From: Deltaproteobacteria bacterium
GTDB lineage: Bacteria > Desulfobacterota > Desulfuromonadia > Geobacterales > Pseudopelobacteraceae
Length of the DNA: 64,000 bases
NCBI GenBank assembly: GCA_016182975.1
Contig: JACPFJ010000023.1
Location: forward strand, 88,885-152,884
Reading direction: 5' to 3'
Below the pieces are notes generated by a model. That model ran no database searches and was not told the origin of the DNA. It worked only from the letters and a program-made list of their open reading frames with translations. Position 1 is the stretch's first letter. Every line of letters starts with the position of its first letter. Shown here piece after piece: positions 20,570 through 29,892 of this stretch. The position numbers were made by a program, and so were the translations under genes.

Positions 20570-21358
20570 ATGGCACTGAAAAGAGAACCTGAAAAACATG
20601 CCAATCACGAGCGCTGGCTCGTTTCCTACGCCGACTTCATCACCCTGCTGTTCGCCGTGTTCACCACCCTGTATGCCATGTCCCAGACCGACAAGAAGAA
20701 GGTCGAGGAGATCATGGAGTCGCTGCGGGATTCCTTCGGCTATTCAAAGGCCAGCGCCGCCCCGCGCATCAACGTGATCGAGTCGAGGGACATGCGCATC
20801 GTGCCCGCCATCAGGCCCGACATATCGATCTCGGCTCCCAGCCGAACCGGAGTGCGCGGCGGTCCCGCAAAATCCAGGGCGGAAGAAAAGGATTTCCGCC
20901 AGATCAAATCCTCCATCGAGGCCTACCTGATCAAGCAGGGCGCCCAGAACAAGGTTTCCCTGACAATCACCCGCCGCGGCCTGATCGTCAGCCTCAAGGA
21001 GGCCGGCTTCTTCGATTCCGGCCAGGCGCAGATAAAGCCGGAGGCTTACGAACTGATCAACACCATTGCCGAGGCCATGACCAAGTACAACAACCCGCTG
21101 CGGGTCGAGGGTCACACCGACAACATCCCCATCAGTACCTCGCAGTTCCCCTCCAACTGGGAGCTTTCGGCCGCCCGCGCCACCAACGGCCTCAAGTATC
21201 TTCTTAAGCACTTCGACGTCGATCCCGACAAAATATCGGCTACCGGTTACGGCGAATTCCGGCCGGTTTCCGAAAACACCACCCCGGATGGACGCGCCAA
21301 GAACCGGCGCGTCGATCTGGTCATGCTCTCCGGCGAGGCCGAACGCGGCGAGCCGTGA
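20570..21358 (+). CDS. motB: Flagellar motor stator protein MotB
   Basis: 262 residues. One membrane helix near the N-terminus contains the proton-carrying Asp22 (SYADFITLLFAVFTTLYAM). A linker follows, then an OmpA-like peptidoglycan-binding domain (about 125-255) with VEGHTDNIPI and AKNRRVDLVML. It anchors the stator to the cell wall. It is 9 nt after motA. Confidence 0.96.
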   Translation: MALKREPEKHANHERWLVSYADFITLLFAVFTTLYAMSQTDKKKVEEIMESLRDSFGYSKASAAPRINVIESRDMRIVPAIRPDISISAPSRTGVRGGPAKSRAEEKDFRQIKSSIEAYLIKQGAQNKVSLTITRRGLIVSLKEAGFFDSGQAQIKPEAYELINTIAEAMTKYNNPLRVEGHTDNIPISTSQFPSNWELSAARATNGLKYLLKHFDVDPDKISATGYGEFRPVSENTTPDGRAKNRRVDLVMLSGEAERGEP

Positions 21359-21564
21359 TCCCCCGAATTCCCCTTGTATTCCCCACCGATCCTCATGTTC
21401 ACCAATGGGGACGGATGCCTGCCGGGAACCGCGTATAATCGGTACAGGCTTTTTCATAGTTCACACCACTGCCTTTTTTCTCTTTCTCAAAATATCAGGC
21501 GACTTATTCTGTCACACTCATCTGTTATGCTCCTCGCAACATACATACACGGGGGGGACATGAC

Positions 21565-21765
21565 ATGGAGGCTGTGATGATCGCGGGGCTGGCGGTGGTG
21601 GCTGTCGGCGGGTACTATTCGCTGCGGGATCTTCTGGATGACCTGGGGCTGGGAGCAAAAAGGGCAAAAAAGGGCAAGCGCGACAGCGGAAACTCAACTC
21701 TAGCCGGCAAGGGTGTCCTGACGGCGCAGGGACGGGTCAAGGAGATGGCGGGGATGAACGTTTGA
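21565..21765 (+). CDS. Small membrane protein of unknown function
   Basis: 66 residues: one hydrophobic N-terminal helix (about 4-20) followed by a basic, lysine-rich segment (GAKRAKKGKRD). Its 3' end overlaps the 3' end of the convergent ttcA gene by 66 nt. The leader GGGGGGGACATGAC gives a poor ribosome site. I do not recognise it, and it could be a chance reading frame. Confidence 0.35.
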   Translation: MEAVMIAGLAVVAVGGYYSLRDLLDDLGLGAKRAKKGKRDSGNSTLAGKGVLTAQGRVKEMAGMNV

Positions 21766-22491
21766 GATCGCCTTCAGCAGGCTGCTCTTGACGTGCGGGA
21801 TATCCTGCTCCAACTCCTTCAGCAGGCGTTTCATCCGCTTGCGCTGCAGGTCGGCGGTGCCGCAGACCGGGCAGCGGCAGCAGACCACCGGCAGGGCTGC
21901 CTGTTGCGAGAAGGCAATGATGTCGGCCTCGGCCACGTACACCAGCGGCCGGATGACCGTGGTCACGCCGTTGTCGGCCAGCATGGAGGCCGACATCGCC
22001 TTGAGCGAGCCGACAAAGAACTGGTTCAGCAGCAGGGTCTCGATGAAGTCGTCAGCGTGGTGCCCCAGGGCCAGCTTGTTGCAGCCCAGTTCCTGGGCGG
22101 CGGTATAGAGTGCGCCACGCTTGAACCGCGCGCAGATTGAGCAGTAGGACGAGCCTGGGCGGCGTTTTTCCTGGATGATGGCGTAGTGCTCGGTCGGCAC
22201 CATGCGGCAGCTGAAGCCGTTGTCGCGCAGGAACCCCTCGATCACGGCAGTCTGGTAGCCGGGATACCCCGAATCGATGTTGACCGCCACGAGCTCGAAC
22301 GAGATAGGCGCCCGCCGGCGCAGTTCCTCCAGGAGGAGCAGCAGCGTGTAGGAATCCTTCCCCCCCGAGACCGCCACCGCGATACGGTCCCCCTCCGCGA
22401 TCAGGCCGAAGTCCGCAACCGCCCGGCCAACCTGGTGCCGTAGTTTTCTGAAGAGCGGATCGCCTTTAAGTTCATTCAACAGATTCGACAT
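21700..22491 (-). CDS. ttcA: tRNA 2-thiocytidine biosynthesis protein TtcA
   Basis: 263 residues. The PP-loop SGGKDS (42-47) activates the tRNA base with ATP, and the CSICARFKRG segment with its CxxC, together with a later CxxC pair (CRCPVCG), marks the TtcA/TtuA iron-sulfur thiolase group. TtcA makes 2-thiocytidine at tRNA position 32. The TtcA/TtuA choice is from overall likeness (SGGKDSYTLL, LGHHADDFIETLL). Transcribed alone. Confidence 0.88.
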   Translation of the reverse strand: MSNLLNELKGDPLFRKLRHQVGRAVADFGLIAEGDRIAVAVSGGKDSYTLLLLLEELRRRAPISFELVAVNIDSGYPGYQTAVIEGFLRDNGFSCRMVPTEHYAIIQEKRRPGSSYCSICARFKRGALYTAAQELGCNKLALGHHADDFIETLLLNQFFVGSLKAMSASMLADNGVTTVIRPLVYVAEADIIAFSQQAALPVVCCRCPVCGTADLQRKRMKRLLKELEQDIPHVKSSLLKAISNVHPRHLLDPSLRRQDTLAG

Positions 22492-22516
22492 GTATTAACC
22501 TGAATCCTGCACACCT

Positions 22517-22664
22517 CACCACAGAGTCACAGAGGGCACAGAGAAAAGTTTTTTAGTTACAATGCATTGGAATGCATTTCACAGATTATGCTATTCACCC
22601 TTCTGGTGATGAGTCTATATGAAAAACTCTGTGATTCCTCTGTGTTCTCTGTGACTCTGTGGTG
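22517..22664. repeat. Inverted repeat of CACAGAG units with a long loop (copy 1)
   Basis: The left arm (22518-22545) reads as CACAGAG/TCACAGAG heptamer-like units, and the right arm (22637-22664) is their complement. About 90 nt separate the arms. The same element recurs at 48934-49111 and 62558-62765. Confidence 0.8.
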
Positions 22665-22681
22665 GAAGTGCGGTTATAGAT

Positions 22682-23797
22682 TTACCGGAACTCCCCGCGC
22701 TCCGCGCGGCCGAGAAACGAACGCACCATGGGCGCAAAGGTCTCGTGCTCCAGCAGAAAGGCGTCATGGCCGTAGGCGGAGCGGATCAGATGGTATTCCG
22801 CAGGCCGGCCCAGCTCCCGCAGACAGTCGACCATCTCCTCGCACTGGTAGGGGGGATAGAGCCAATCGGAGCTGAAGGCAAAGAACTGGAGCGGCGCGGT
22901 GACCCGGCTGAAGGCCTCGGCCATGGACTCGTAGCCCCAGGCCACGTCGTACAGGTCCAGGGCCTTGGCCAGGTAGAGGAAGGAGTTGGCATCGAAACGG
23001 TCAACGAAGTTGTAGCCGTTGTAGGAGAGGTAACGCTCCACCTCGAACTGCCCGAAGAAGTCGAACTGGCCGTCCTTGGCGGAAAAGCGCCGGCCGAACT
23101 TGGCGTTCATCGACTCGTCCGACAGAAAGGTGATATGGCCGATGCCGCGGGCCAGGGCCAGTCCGTCCTTGGGGTTGTGCTTGTACTCCCCTTTGCGCCA
23201 GGTGGGATCGTTGAAGATGGCCCAGCGGGCTACGGCGTTGAGGGAGATGGCCTGCGGCGATGGCCGCGGGGTGGCGGCCAGCACGATGGCCGAAGCAATG
23301 CTGTCGGGGTACTGGGTGGCCCACTCCAGGGCCTGCATCCCCCCCATGCTCCCCCCCATGACACAGTGCAGCCTTTCGATCCCGAGGGCATCCGTCAAGA
23401 GCTTCTGGGCGCGGACCATGTCGCGCACGGTGATGACCGGAAAGGAAAGGTTGTAGCGCTTGCCGGTCCTGGGATTGATCGATGCGGGACCGGTGGAGCC
23501 GTAACATGAGCCGATCACGTTGGAACAGATCACGAAGTAGCGGTCGGTGTCCAGGAGCCGGCCGGGCCCGACGATGGCGTCCCACCACCCGGGCTTGGCG
23601 TCCTCCGGTCTGCGCTTGCCTGCCAGGTGGGCATCGCCGGTCCAGGCGTGTTCCACCATGATGGCATTGGAGACGGTTTCGTTAAGCGTTCCGTAGCACT
23701 CGTAGACCAGCGTGATCGGGGCCAGAATACGGCCGCTATCCAGCCGGATGCCCTTCTCGAAGGTTATGGAGTGTTCCGTGACGATGCCTACGGACAT
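22682..23797 (-). CDS. metX: Homoserine O-acetyltransferase
   Basis: 371 residues, alpha/beta-hydrolase fold. MetX transfers acetyl from acetyl-CoA to homoserine, the first committed step to methionine. The nucleophile elbow [12 protein letters not shown], the Asp in the FSSDWLYPP region and the His in YGHDAF form the triad. The start at 23797 immediately follows a terminator stem whose 3' arm supplies the ribosome site AAGGGG. It is controlled by a SAM-I riboswitch. Homoserine O-succinyltransferases of this fold exist, so the acyl donor is inferred. Confidence 0.93.
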   Translation of the reverse strand: MSVGIVTEHSITFEKGIRLDSGRILAPITLVYECYGTLNETVSNAIMVEHAWTGDAHLAGKRRPEDAKPGWWDAIVGPGRLLDTDRYFVICSNVIGSCYGSTGPASINPRTGKRYNLSFPVITVRDMVRAQKLLTDALGIERLHCVMGGSMGGMQALEWATQYPDSIASAIVLAATPRPSPQAISLNAVARWAIFNDPTWRKGEYKHNPKDGLALARGIGHITFLSDESMNAKFGRRFSAKDGQFDFFGQFEVERYLSYNGYNFVDRFDANSFLYLAKALDLYDVAWGYESMAEAFSRVTAPLQFFAFSSDWLYPPYQCEEMVDCLRELGRPAEYHLIRSAYGHDAFLLEHETFAPMVRSFLGRAERGEFR

Positions 23798-23802
23798 GAA
23801 AA

Positions 23803-23834
23803 AGCCCCTTCTCAAAAAATGATGAAAAGGGGCT
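23803..23834 (-). terminator. metX attenuator stem that also covers the ribosome site
   Basis: On the minus strand AGCCCCTT pairs with AAGGGGCT (23827-23834 with 23803-23810), followed by T5. The AAGGGG of the 3' arm sits 7-8 nt before the metX ATG, so the same stem can end transcription and hide the ribosome site. Confidence 0.8.
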
Positions 23835-23859
23835 GAAACTAGACGTTCACAGCGCACCC

Positions 23860-23956
23860 CTCATCTTTGCCTTTCGGCAGGAATTAGCACCTGACGCCAT
23901 TACTGACCGGTTGCTGTGGCTTCACAGGGCCTTTCCCTCCACCACTCTAGATAAGC
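23860..23956 (-). promoter_or_regulatory. SAM-I riboswitch (S-box)
   Basis: On the minus strand the S-box blocks appear in order: CTTATCTAGAG, GGTGGAGGGA, GGCCCTGTGAAGCC, CAGCAACC, GGTGCTAATTCC and AGATGAG. It binds S-adenosylmethionine and controls metX. Confidence 0.96.
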
Positions 23957-24122
23957 AGGTTGTATGTCGTCGAGAATACGAGAGAAGCGGTCGCTTGTCA
24001 ATAAATTATGCTCCCTGCGGGTGGGGAGCGTACTGCGGCAATTTATGTGGAAAATGGGGTGGGCATCTGCTATAAACAGCTCCGTGAAACCAGGGGTGTC
24101 AAGATGGCATGAGGAGGTTGGA

Positions 24123-25049
24123 ATGAAACGTTTGCTGTTGCTGCCACTATTGCTGCTGAGCTTTGGGTGCGCCCGGAACCACTTCAATGTCCCCGCGGAG
24201 AACTTCGCCGGCAAGGTGAAGGTTCTCGGCGTCGCGCCGATCATCGTCGATGCCGACTCCGACATCAGGCATCCGCAAAAGGACCTACTGATGCCCGTGC
24301 TAGCGGAGATGAACCGCCAACATGAGCAGCAACTCGTCCGCAAGCTCAAGGAAAGCGGCAACTTTTACACGGTGGCGCTCTTGGACGGCGATCCCCGGCG
24401 CATCTTCGGCGACCTGTTTTTCCGCCGCGAGAGGCGCGATGACGCCACCATCCAGTACAACAAATACTTCTGGAAGAGCGAGGAACTGCGGGATTACCTG
24501 CGCAGGAACCACCTGGATGCGGTCATGCTGATCGTGGTCAGCGGCCTGGGCAGGACGGAAAGGATCTACGCCGACAACCTGCTCGCCTCCATGACCAGCG
24601 AGTACAACTACCTGATCATGACAGCCCAGATCCTCGACGCCAACGGCACCATACTGTGGGAATACCCCAACTTCCGCCGCCGTCTCCTGACCTACTACCC
24701 CATGATCAACCTGCAGTATCCCGACTTCAGCGAGGCGGATGCCAATCTCTCCACCTCCGCCAACGTCAAGTTCAAGACCATCGAGGGGATCACGCGGGCC
24801 CTTGGCAAGAAGCGCAAGGACCTGCTGTTGCGGGAGACACAGGAATCCGAGGTCTACGGCAAGCAGTTCGACGAGATGGTCTCGCTCCTCAAATACGACC
24901 CTGACGGTAAGAAGAAGGAGACCCCGCCGCCAACGGAGAAATCGCCCAAGGCCCAGGAGATTAAGCCTTCACCCTTGGAACCCCCGGCTGCCGCGCCCGC
25001 CAGGCCACAGGCTGACGAGCGCCTCCCCGCCAAAGGGGGCACCCCCTGA
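24123..25049 (+). CDS. Lipoprotein of unknown function
   Basis: 308 residues. The N-terminus MKRLLLLPLLLLSFGC is a lipoprotein signal with the lipidated Cys at residue 16. The middle part (30-240) is a soluble domain with no motif I recognise, and the last 50 residues are rich in Pro, Lys and Glu (low complexity). GAGGAGG lies upstream of the chosen start. It is probably anchored in a membrane facing the periplasm. It diverges from metX and ends in a strong terminator. Confidence 0.75.
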   Translation: MKRLLLLPLLLLSFGCARNHFNVPAENFAGKVKVLGVAPIIVDADSDIRHPQKDLLMPVLAEMNRQHEQQLVRKLKESGNFYTVALLDGDPRRIFGDLFFRRERRDDATIQYNKYFWKSEELRDYLRRNHLDAVMLIVVSGLGRTERIYADNLLASMTSEYNYLIMTAQILDANGTILWEYPNFRRRLLTYYPMINLQYPDFSEADANLSTSANVKFKTIEGITRALGKKRKDLLLRETQESEVYGKQFDEMVSLLKYDPDGKKKETPPPTEKSPKAQEIKPSPLEPPAAAPARPQADERLPAKGGTP

Positions 25050-25078
25050 ACCGGGAAAATTCAAAGACCGCAGCAACG

Positions 25079-25115
25079 AAAGCGCCCTTCCGGTGATCCC
25101 GGAAGGGCGCTTTTT
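25079..25115. terminator. Intrinsic terminator after the lipoprotein gene
   Basis: A 15-bp stem (25079-25093 with 25099-25113), 5-nt loop and T5 tract, between convergent genes. Confidence 0.9.
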
Positions 25116-25135
25116 CATGTGGTGAAGCACAATAC

Positions 25136-25843
25136 TTACGGTGAACACCTGACGATCATCAGCGACAGGTAATCCGGCGAATGGGCCGCGATCTCGGCAT
25201 AATCGGTAAGCACCTTCTGCCGCCCGCTCCCGACCCGCTCGACAAACACGGCGCCCCGTTCGCGCCCCGTCCGCCGCAGCAGTTCCAGTATCTCCGCGAA
25301 GAGCGGCTTGACCTTGAGCAGCACCACCGTCTCGTGTCCGGCCAGGGCACTGGCGATCTTGTCCATGCCGGCGGTTGCCGGTATGACGATCATGCGTTCA
25401 TCCCCCTCGGCCAGTGGGGTCAGGGCCTCGGCAGCCGAGGCATTCACGCTGGAGATGCCGGGGACGACCTCGACCGGGATCTGCGGGTAGGCTTCGCGGA
25501 AGATGCGCAGCAGGTAGATGAAGGTGGAGTAGAAAAGCGGGTCGCCGATGGTGATGAAGGCCACGTTCCGTCCCGCCTCGACGCGGGACGCGATCAGTGC
25601 GGCGGCGCCCTGCCAGGCGAAGAGCAGCCGGGTCTTGTCGGAGGTCATGGGGAACTGGTGGACGATGACCTCCTGGCGGGCCTCGTCCAGAAACTGCCGC
25701 ACCGTCTCCAGGGCCACGCTCGCCTCTGCAGGGTTGGATACCGGCGCCACGATCACATCCGCATCGCGCAGGATGCGTTCGGCCTTGCGCGTCAGCAGCT
25801 CCGGATCGCCGGGACCGACCCCTACCGCGTAGAAGCGGCCCAC
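25136..25843 (-). CDS. cbiL: Precorrin-2 / cobalt-factor II C20-methyltransferase
   Basis: 235 residues, a tetrapyrrole methylase with the N-terminal GVGPGDPELLTRKA motif and the FITIGDPLFYSTF loop typical of CbiL/CobI. It methylates C20 of the corrin precursor using SAM. The start codon is GTG at 25841-25843, overlapping by one base the stop of the upstream methyltransferase gene. The aerobic or anaerobic version is not decided by sequence; the anaerobic one is likely for this organism. Confidence 0.9.
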   Translation of the reverse strand: MGRFYAVGVGPGDPELLTRKAERILRDADVIVAPVSNPAEASVALETVRQFLDEARQEVIVHQFPMTSDKTRLLFAWQGAAALIASRVEAGRNVAFITIGDPLFYSTFIYLLRIFREAYPQIPVEVVPGISSVNASAAEALTPLAEGDERMIVIPATAGMDKIASALAGHETVVLLKVKPLFAEILELLRRTGRERGAVFVERVGSGRQKVLTDYAEIAAHSPDYLSLMIVRCSP

Positions 25844-27060
25844 TATGCCTCCGCCCGCCAGGCGGTGATCACGTAGACCGGGTTCTGGGCCTCGAACATC
25901 TTGTACTCGGTCAGGTTGCGGGTCTTGGCGATGTTGACGCAGGTGGCCTCCACGCTGAATCCGTGGTCCTCCAGGAACTCCACCCCCCTGGTGAGGGTGT
26001 CCAGCGTCACGGCGTTGATAACAACCACCCCTTCCGGTTTCAGGCGCTGCGCAATCGTGTCAATGACCTCGTCCAGCATGCCGCCGGCCCCGCCGATGAA
26101 GACCCGGTCCGGATCGGGCAGCTCATCCAGCCCCTCGGGGGCGTAGGCCTCGACCAGCTTGATGTTGCGGGCGCAGAACTTCTTCAGGTTCTCTGTTATG
26201 AAAGCGATGCACTGCGGGTTCTTTTCCACGGCAAAGATGCGGCCGTTGGGCATCAGGTTGGAGGCCTCGATGGAGACCGAGCAACTCCCCGCACCGATGT
26301 CCCACAGCACCAGGTCGTCCTGCAACTGGAGCTTGGCCAGGGTGACGGCCCGCACCTCCTTCTTGGTGATCAGCTTCTTGGAGGTGTGGAACTCCTCGTC
26401 GTCGATGCCGATCAGCGGGTACTGGACCAAGTTGGGCTCGTAGGTCCTGATCAGGATCAGGGTATTCAGGTCGGAAGGCTTCATCTCCAGCAGGCCGCGC
26501 ACCGTGGTCTTGGTGAACTTCTCGCCCGGCAGGCCCAGGTCCTCGCAGAGCCAGGCCTCGTACCCCTCGGCGCCGCGCTCGATCAGTTCCCGCGCGATGG
26601 CGGCCGGGGTGTTGACCTTGTCGGTCAGGATACAGGCCTTCTCGGCCGCTATGATCTTGTCCACCGCCGCGTGCATCCCCCGGCCGTGGACCGAGACGAA
26701 GATGGCGTCGTCCCACGGTTCCTTGATGCTGGCAAAGGCGTACTGCATGCTGGTGACGTTGGCGATGATCTCGATGCGCTCCTTGGGGAGGTTGCGCAGC
26801 AGGAAGCGGGATATGCCGAAAAAGGCGGGATCACCCGAGGCGAGCAACACCACCCGCTTTTCCGTTTTCTTGAGGAACTCCAGCAGCTCGGGCAGGTCGC
26901 CCAGGGGCATCTTCTCGCCGGCGAAATCGGGGAAGATATCCAGGTGCCGCTGGTGGCCGATCATCACCTCTGCCTTGGCGATGATCTCCAGCGCCTTGGA
27001 GCCGAAGCCTTCCCACCCCTCGATACCGGCGCCTACCAGATAGATCTTCTGTTGTCTCAT
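25843..27060 (-). CDS. cbiET: Fused precorrin-6Y C5,15-methyltransferase/decarboxylase (CbiE-CbiT)
   Basis: 405 residues in two parts. Residues 1-200 form the CbiE tetrapyrrole methylase (IYLVGAGIEGWEG at the N-terminus, LLASGDPAFFGISR). Residues 215-400 form the CbiT Rossmann methyltransferase with SAM site LWDIGAGSCSVSIEA and IGGAGG. It methylates C5 and C15 and removes the acetate-derived carboxyl of the ring C side chain. The fusion is known as CobL in the aerobic pathway. The start at 27060 gives the standard N-terminus; the frame is open upstream but not family-like. It is directly followed by cbiL. Confidence 0.92.
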   Translation of the reverse strand: MRQQKIYLVGAGIEGWEGFGSKALEIIAKAEVMIGHQRHLDIFPDFAGEKMPLGDLPELLEFLKKTEKRVVLLASGDPAFFGISRFLLRNLPKERIEIIANVTSMQYAFASIKEPWDDAIFVSVHGRGMHAAVDKIIAAEKACILTDKVNTPAAIARELIERGAEGYEAWLCEDLGLPGEKFTKTTVRGLLEMKPSDLNTLILIRTYEPNLVQYPLIGIDDEEFHTSKKLITKKEVRAVTLAKLQLQDDLVLWDIGAGSCSVSIEASNLMPNGRIFAVEKNPQCIAFITENLKKFCARNIKLVEAYAPEGLDELPDPDRVFIGGAGGMLDEVIDTIAQRLKPEGVVVINAVTLDTLTRGVEFLEDHGFSVEATCVNIAKTRNLTEYKMFEAQNPVYVITAWRAEA

Positions 27061-27332
27061 AACAGTCTCCCGCAACGGATTCCAGGCTGCCCTAACGCTT
27101 TCATGCTTTCGGGGAGCAACTATACCATTGCGCCGGACAAAAATCATCTCTTTATCCGTTTCAGCCGGGAGGGAAGTTTCGGCAAAGGACTGAGAAAAAT
27201 CGTCATTCCACGTGACAGGATTCGTCACCCCAATTGTCGCCGTTGACAAAATAGGTTTGAATTTCGGATAGATATCCGGTAAAGGTGTCAAGGCACGCTT
27301 TGTGCTTTACAGAATGAACACAAAATAGCGGG

Positions 27333-27415
27333 ATACACGAAAATACTAAACCACCCGCGAGGGTGGGACGGAAAGCCCACAGGGTCTCCCCGAGACAGCC
27401 GGGTCGCCGAAATAT
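27333..27415 (+). promoter_or_regulatory. GEMM-I riboswitch, predicted cGAMP type (copy 1)
   Basis: The aptamer shows the GEMM-I blocks CTAAACC, GGGACGGAAAGCC, ACAGGGTC and GACAGCCGGGTCGCCG. Aligned to the c-di-GMP aptamer, the base equal to G20 is A (position 27345), the change linked to 3',3'-cGAMP recognition in Geobacter GEMM-Ib RNAs. The ligand is inferred from this base. Confidence 0.88.
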
Positions 27416-27449
27416 CTCTTCACCGAGAGCGGCGGCCCGGTTTTATTTT
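27399..27449 (+). terminator. Riboswitch terminator overlapping the aptamer 3' strand
   Basis: CCGGGTCGCC (27399-27408), which belongs to the aptamer, can instead pair with GGCGGCCCGG (27431-27440) before TTTTATTTT. Ligand binding would hold the aptamer together and prevent termination, so this is an ON switch. Confidence 0.8.
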
Positions 27450-27497
27450 GCGCGGGCCACGCGCCTGCCGGACACCACCGGCAGAAAGGGGAAGACC

Positions 27498-27845
27498 ATG
27501 ATCGTCCGGAACGCCGCACCTCGCCGCAGTCTCGCTGTCGCCCTTCTTTGGGCCCTGCTGCTTCTCGCCCCCCTCACTGCCCTGGCCGATCCTTTGTATC
27601 TCGTACGCACTGCGGCTGAGGTCCCTTCGCAGCCGAGCCCGCTGAAAAACGGCAGCAAGCGCCCCGTGGTCGTCGCCCTGGACAATAAAGGAGACATGGT
27701 GATCTGCTGTCCTTACTTCAACGTCACCCTGGCATATGCCCCTCCCGAGGACACGCTCAAGCCCCAGGAACGGATGAACGTGGCCATGATGCGGGAGAAC
27801 CCGGCCATCAACGGCATCAGCATGAGGTTCAGCTTTGCTTTCTGA
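27498..27845 (+). CDS. Small secreted protein under a GEMM-I riboswitch
   Basis: 115 residues. A Sec signal peptide (basic start, hydrophobic core about 12-27, likely cut after ALA at 30) leaves a mature protein of about 85 residues, with a CysCys pair in MVICCPYFNVTL. I recognise no family. AAAGGGGAAG lies before the chosen start. The riboswitch upstream puts it under cyclic-dinucleotide control, and in Geobacter such control is common for surface and extracellular-electron-transfer proteins. That link is inference. Confidence 0.75.
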   Translation: MIVRNAAPRRSLAVALLWALLLLAPLTALADPLYLVRTAAEVPSQPSPLKNGSKRPVVVALDNKGDMVICCPYFNVTLAYAPPEDTLKPQERMNVAMMRENPAINGISMRFSFAF

Positions 27846-27869
27846 ATCGGTTTATTGAGATTCGGTCAC

Positions 27870-27903
27870 AAAAAAAGCCGGGACGCGTGTCCCGGCTTTT
27901 TTT
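27870..27903. terminator. Bidirectional terminator
   Basis: A perfect 15-bp stem AAAAAAAGCCGGGAC/GTCCCGGCTTTTTTT with a GCGT loop, between the convergent secreted-protein and typA genes. Confidence 0.93.
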
Positions 27904-27929
27904 GTGTGCTTGAGAAGATGGATTCAAGT

Positions 27930-29735
27930 CTATCCCTTGGCGGCCCGCTTCCGTTTGGTCGGGTCCAGCTCCTTCTTGCGCAGGCGGATCGACTTGGGGG
28001 TGACCTCCACCAGTTCGTCGTCGTCGATGAACTCCAACGCCTGCTCCAGGGTCAGCACACGCGGCGGGGTGAGCTTGATGGCGTCGTCAGAGCCGGAGGC
28101 GCGCACGTTGGTCAGCTTCTTCCCCTTGCAGGGGTTGACGTCCAGGTCGTTGTCCTTGGCGTGCTGGCCGATGATCATGCCGCCGTAGACCTCGACGCCG
28201 GCGCCGATGAAGAGTGTCCCGCGCGGCTGGAGGGCGTCCAGCGAGTAGGCCGTGGTCTCGCCGAGCTCCATGGCCATCAGCACGCCGTTCTTGCGGCCGG
28301 GGATGTCACCATTGTAGGGGGCGTATTCGTGGAAGGTGTGGGTCATGACCGCCGTGCCGCGGGTGTCGGTCAGCACCTCGCCCCGCAGGCCGATCAGGCC
28401 GCGCGCCGGGATGACGAATTCCAGCCTGACCATCTCGCCCATGGGGGCCATGGCCACCATCTCCCCCTTGCGCGGCCCCATCTTCTCGATGATCGCCCCC
28501 TGGAACTCGGAGGCCACGTCCACCACCAGGTATTCCATCGGCTCCTGCTTGACGCCGTTCTTCTCGCGGATGATCACCTCCGGCTTGGAGACGGCCAGTT
28601 CGAACCCCTCGCGGCGCATGTTCTCGATCAGGATCGACAGGTGCAGCTCGCCTCTGCCCGAGACCTTGAAGGTATCCGGGGAGTCGGTGTCCTCCACCCT
28701 GAGCGACACGTTGGTGCGCAACTCCCTGGTCAGACGTTCGCGGATGTTGCGCGAGGTGACCCATTTCCCTTCGCGGCCGGCAAAGGGGGAGGTGTTGACG
28801 ATGAAGTTCATCGCCAGGGTCGGTTCGTCGATGGAGACGTACGGCACGGCGATGGGGTTCTCGGCCGAGGCCAGGGTCTCGCCGATGCTCACGTCCTCGA
28901 AGCCGGCCACTGTGACGATATCGCCGGTGCCCGCCTCCTCGATATCCACCTGTTTGAGCCCCTCATAACCGAGCAGCTTGGTGATGCGGCCCCGTGAAAC
29001 CGTGCCGTCGCACTTGATCATGGCCACGGTCTCGCCGGACCGGACCCGGCCGTTGAAGATGCGGCCGGTGGCCATGCGGCCGATGTAGTCGTTGTAATCT
29101 ATGTTGGCGATCAGCATCTGGAAGGGGGCGTTGGCGTCACCCTTGGGGGGGCGGACGTTGGCCTCCACCACGGCAAAGAGCGGCTCCATGCTGGTTGACT
29201 CGATGGTGATGTCCAGTTTGGCGTACCCCAGCTTGGCGCTGGTGTAGACTACCGGGAAATCCAACTGGTCGTCCGAGGCGTTCAGTTCGCAGAACAGGTC
29301 GAATACCATGTTGAGCACCTCGTCGGGGCGCGAGCCGGGACGGTCGATCTTGTTGATGACCACGATCGGCTTCAGCCCCAGGTCGAGGGACTTCTTCAGC
29401 ACGAAGCGGGTCTGGGGCATGGGGCCGTCCAGGGCGTCAACCAGCAGCAGCACCGAGTCGACCATCTTCAACACCCGCTCCACCTCCCCGCCGAAGTCGG
29501 CATGACCGGGTGTATCGACGATGTTGATCTTGTATTGGCCGTGGTGGATGGAGAGGTTCTTGGCCAGGATGGTGATGCCGCGTTCCTTCTCCAGGTCGTT
29601 CGAGTCCATGACGCGCTCGGTGATGGCCTCGTTCTCGCGGTAGACCCCGGCGTGTTTGAGCATGGCGTCAACGAGCGTGGTCTTGCCGTGGTCGACATGG
29701 GCGATGATGGCGATGTTTCTGATTCTTTCCTGCAT
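27930..29735 (-). CDS. typA: Ribosome-associated GTPase TypA/BipA
   Basis: 601 residues, the usual length. The order is GTPase domain (P-loop AHVDHGKTT at 12-20, [12 protein letters not shown]), beta-barrel domain, EF-G-like domains and the BipA-specific C-terminal domain with [11 protein letters not shown] and [11 protein letters not shown]. It binds the ribosome and helps 50S assembly and stress adaptation. The start at 29735 gives the typical N-terminus [19 protein letters not shown]; an ATG 27 nt earlier is possible. Confidence 0.97.
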   Translation of the reverse strand: MQERIRNIAIIAHVDHGKTTLVDAMLKHAGVYRENEAITERVMDSNDLEKERGITILAKNLSIHHGQYKINIVDTPGHADFGGEVERVLKMVDSVLLLVDALDGPMPQTRFVLKKSLDLGLKPIVVINKIDRPGSRPDEVLNMVFDLFCELNASDDQLDFPVVYTSAKLGYAKLDITIESTSMEPLFAVVEANVRPPKGDANAPFQMLIANIDYNDYIGRMATGRIFNGRVRSGETVAMIKCDGTVSRGRITKLLGYEGLKQVDIEEAGTGDIVTVAGFEDVSIGETLASAENPIAVPYVSIDEPTLAMNFIVNTSPFAGREGKWVTSRNIRERLTRELRTNVSLRVEDTDSPDTFKVSGRGELHLSILIENMRREGFELAVSKPEVIIREKNGVKQEPMEYLVVDVASEFQGAIIEKMGPRKGEMVAMAPMGEMVRLEFVIPARGLIGLRGEVLTDTRGTAVMTHTFHEYAPYNGDIPGRKNGVLMAMELGETTAYSLDALQPRGTLFIGAGVEVYGGMIIGQHAKDNDLDVNPCKGKKLTNVRASGSDDAIKLTPPRVLTLEQALEFIDDDELVEVTPKSIRLRKKELDPTKRKRAAKG

Positions 29736-29761
29736 GGTAAAAAGCTCCCCGATCTCTCTCA

Positions 29762-29791
29762 AAATAAAAGGACGGGCAAGAAGGCCCGTCC
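29762..29791 (-). terminator. Hairpin with T-rich tail before typA
   Basis: On the minus strand GGACGGGC-CTTCTT-GCCCGTCC followed by TTTTATTTT, just upstream of typA. It ends transcription from the hicB remnant or attenuates typA. Confidence 0.7.
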
Positions 29792-29892
29792 AGAAGTAGT
29801 CGTACTATGGCAGTTTTTATCCGAGAAGACAAGTAAATAACGTGTTACGGCCCTGTTCCTCTTTCACGCACCCGTGCCGCTCGATAAAACCC

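Noticed and set aside
27061..27290. Cobalamin riboswitch upstream of cbiET
   Set aside because: No B12-box-like GCCACTG or matching core elements on the minus strand.
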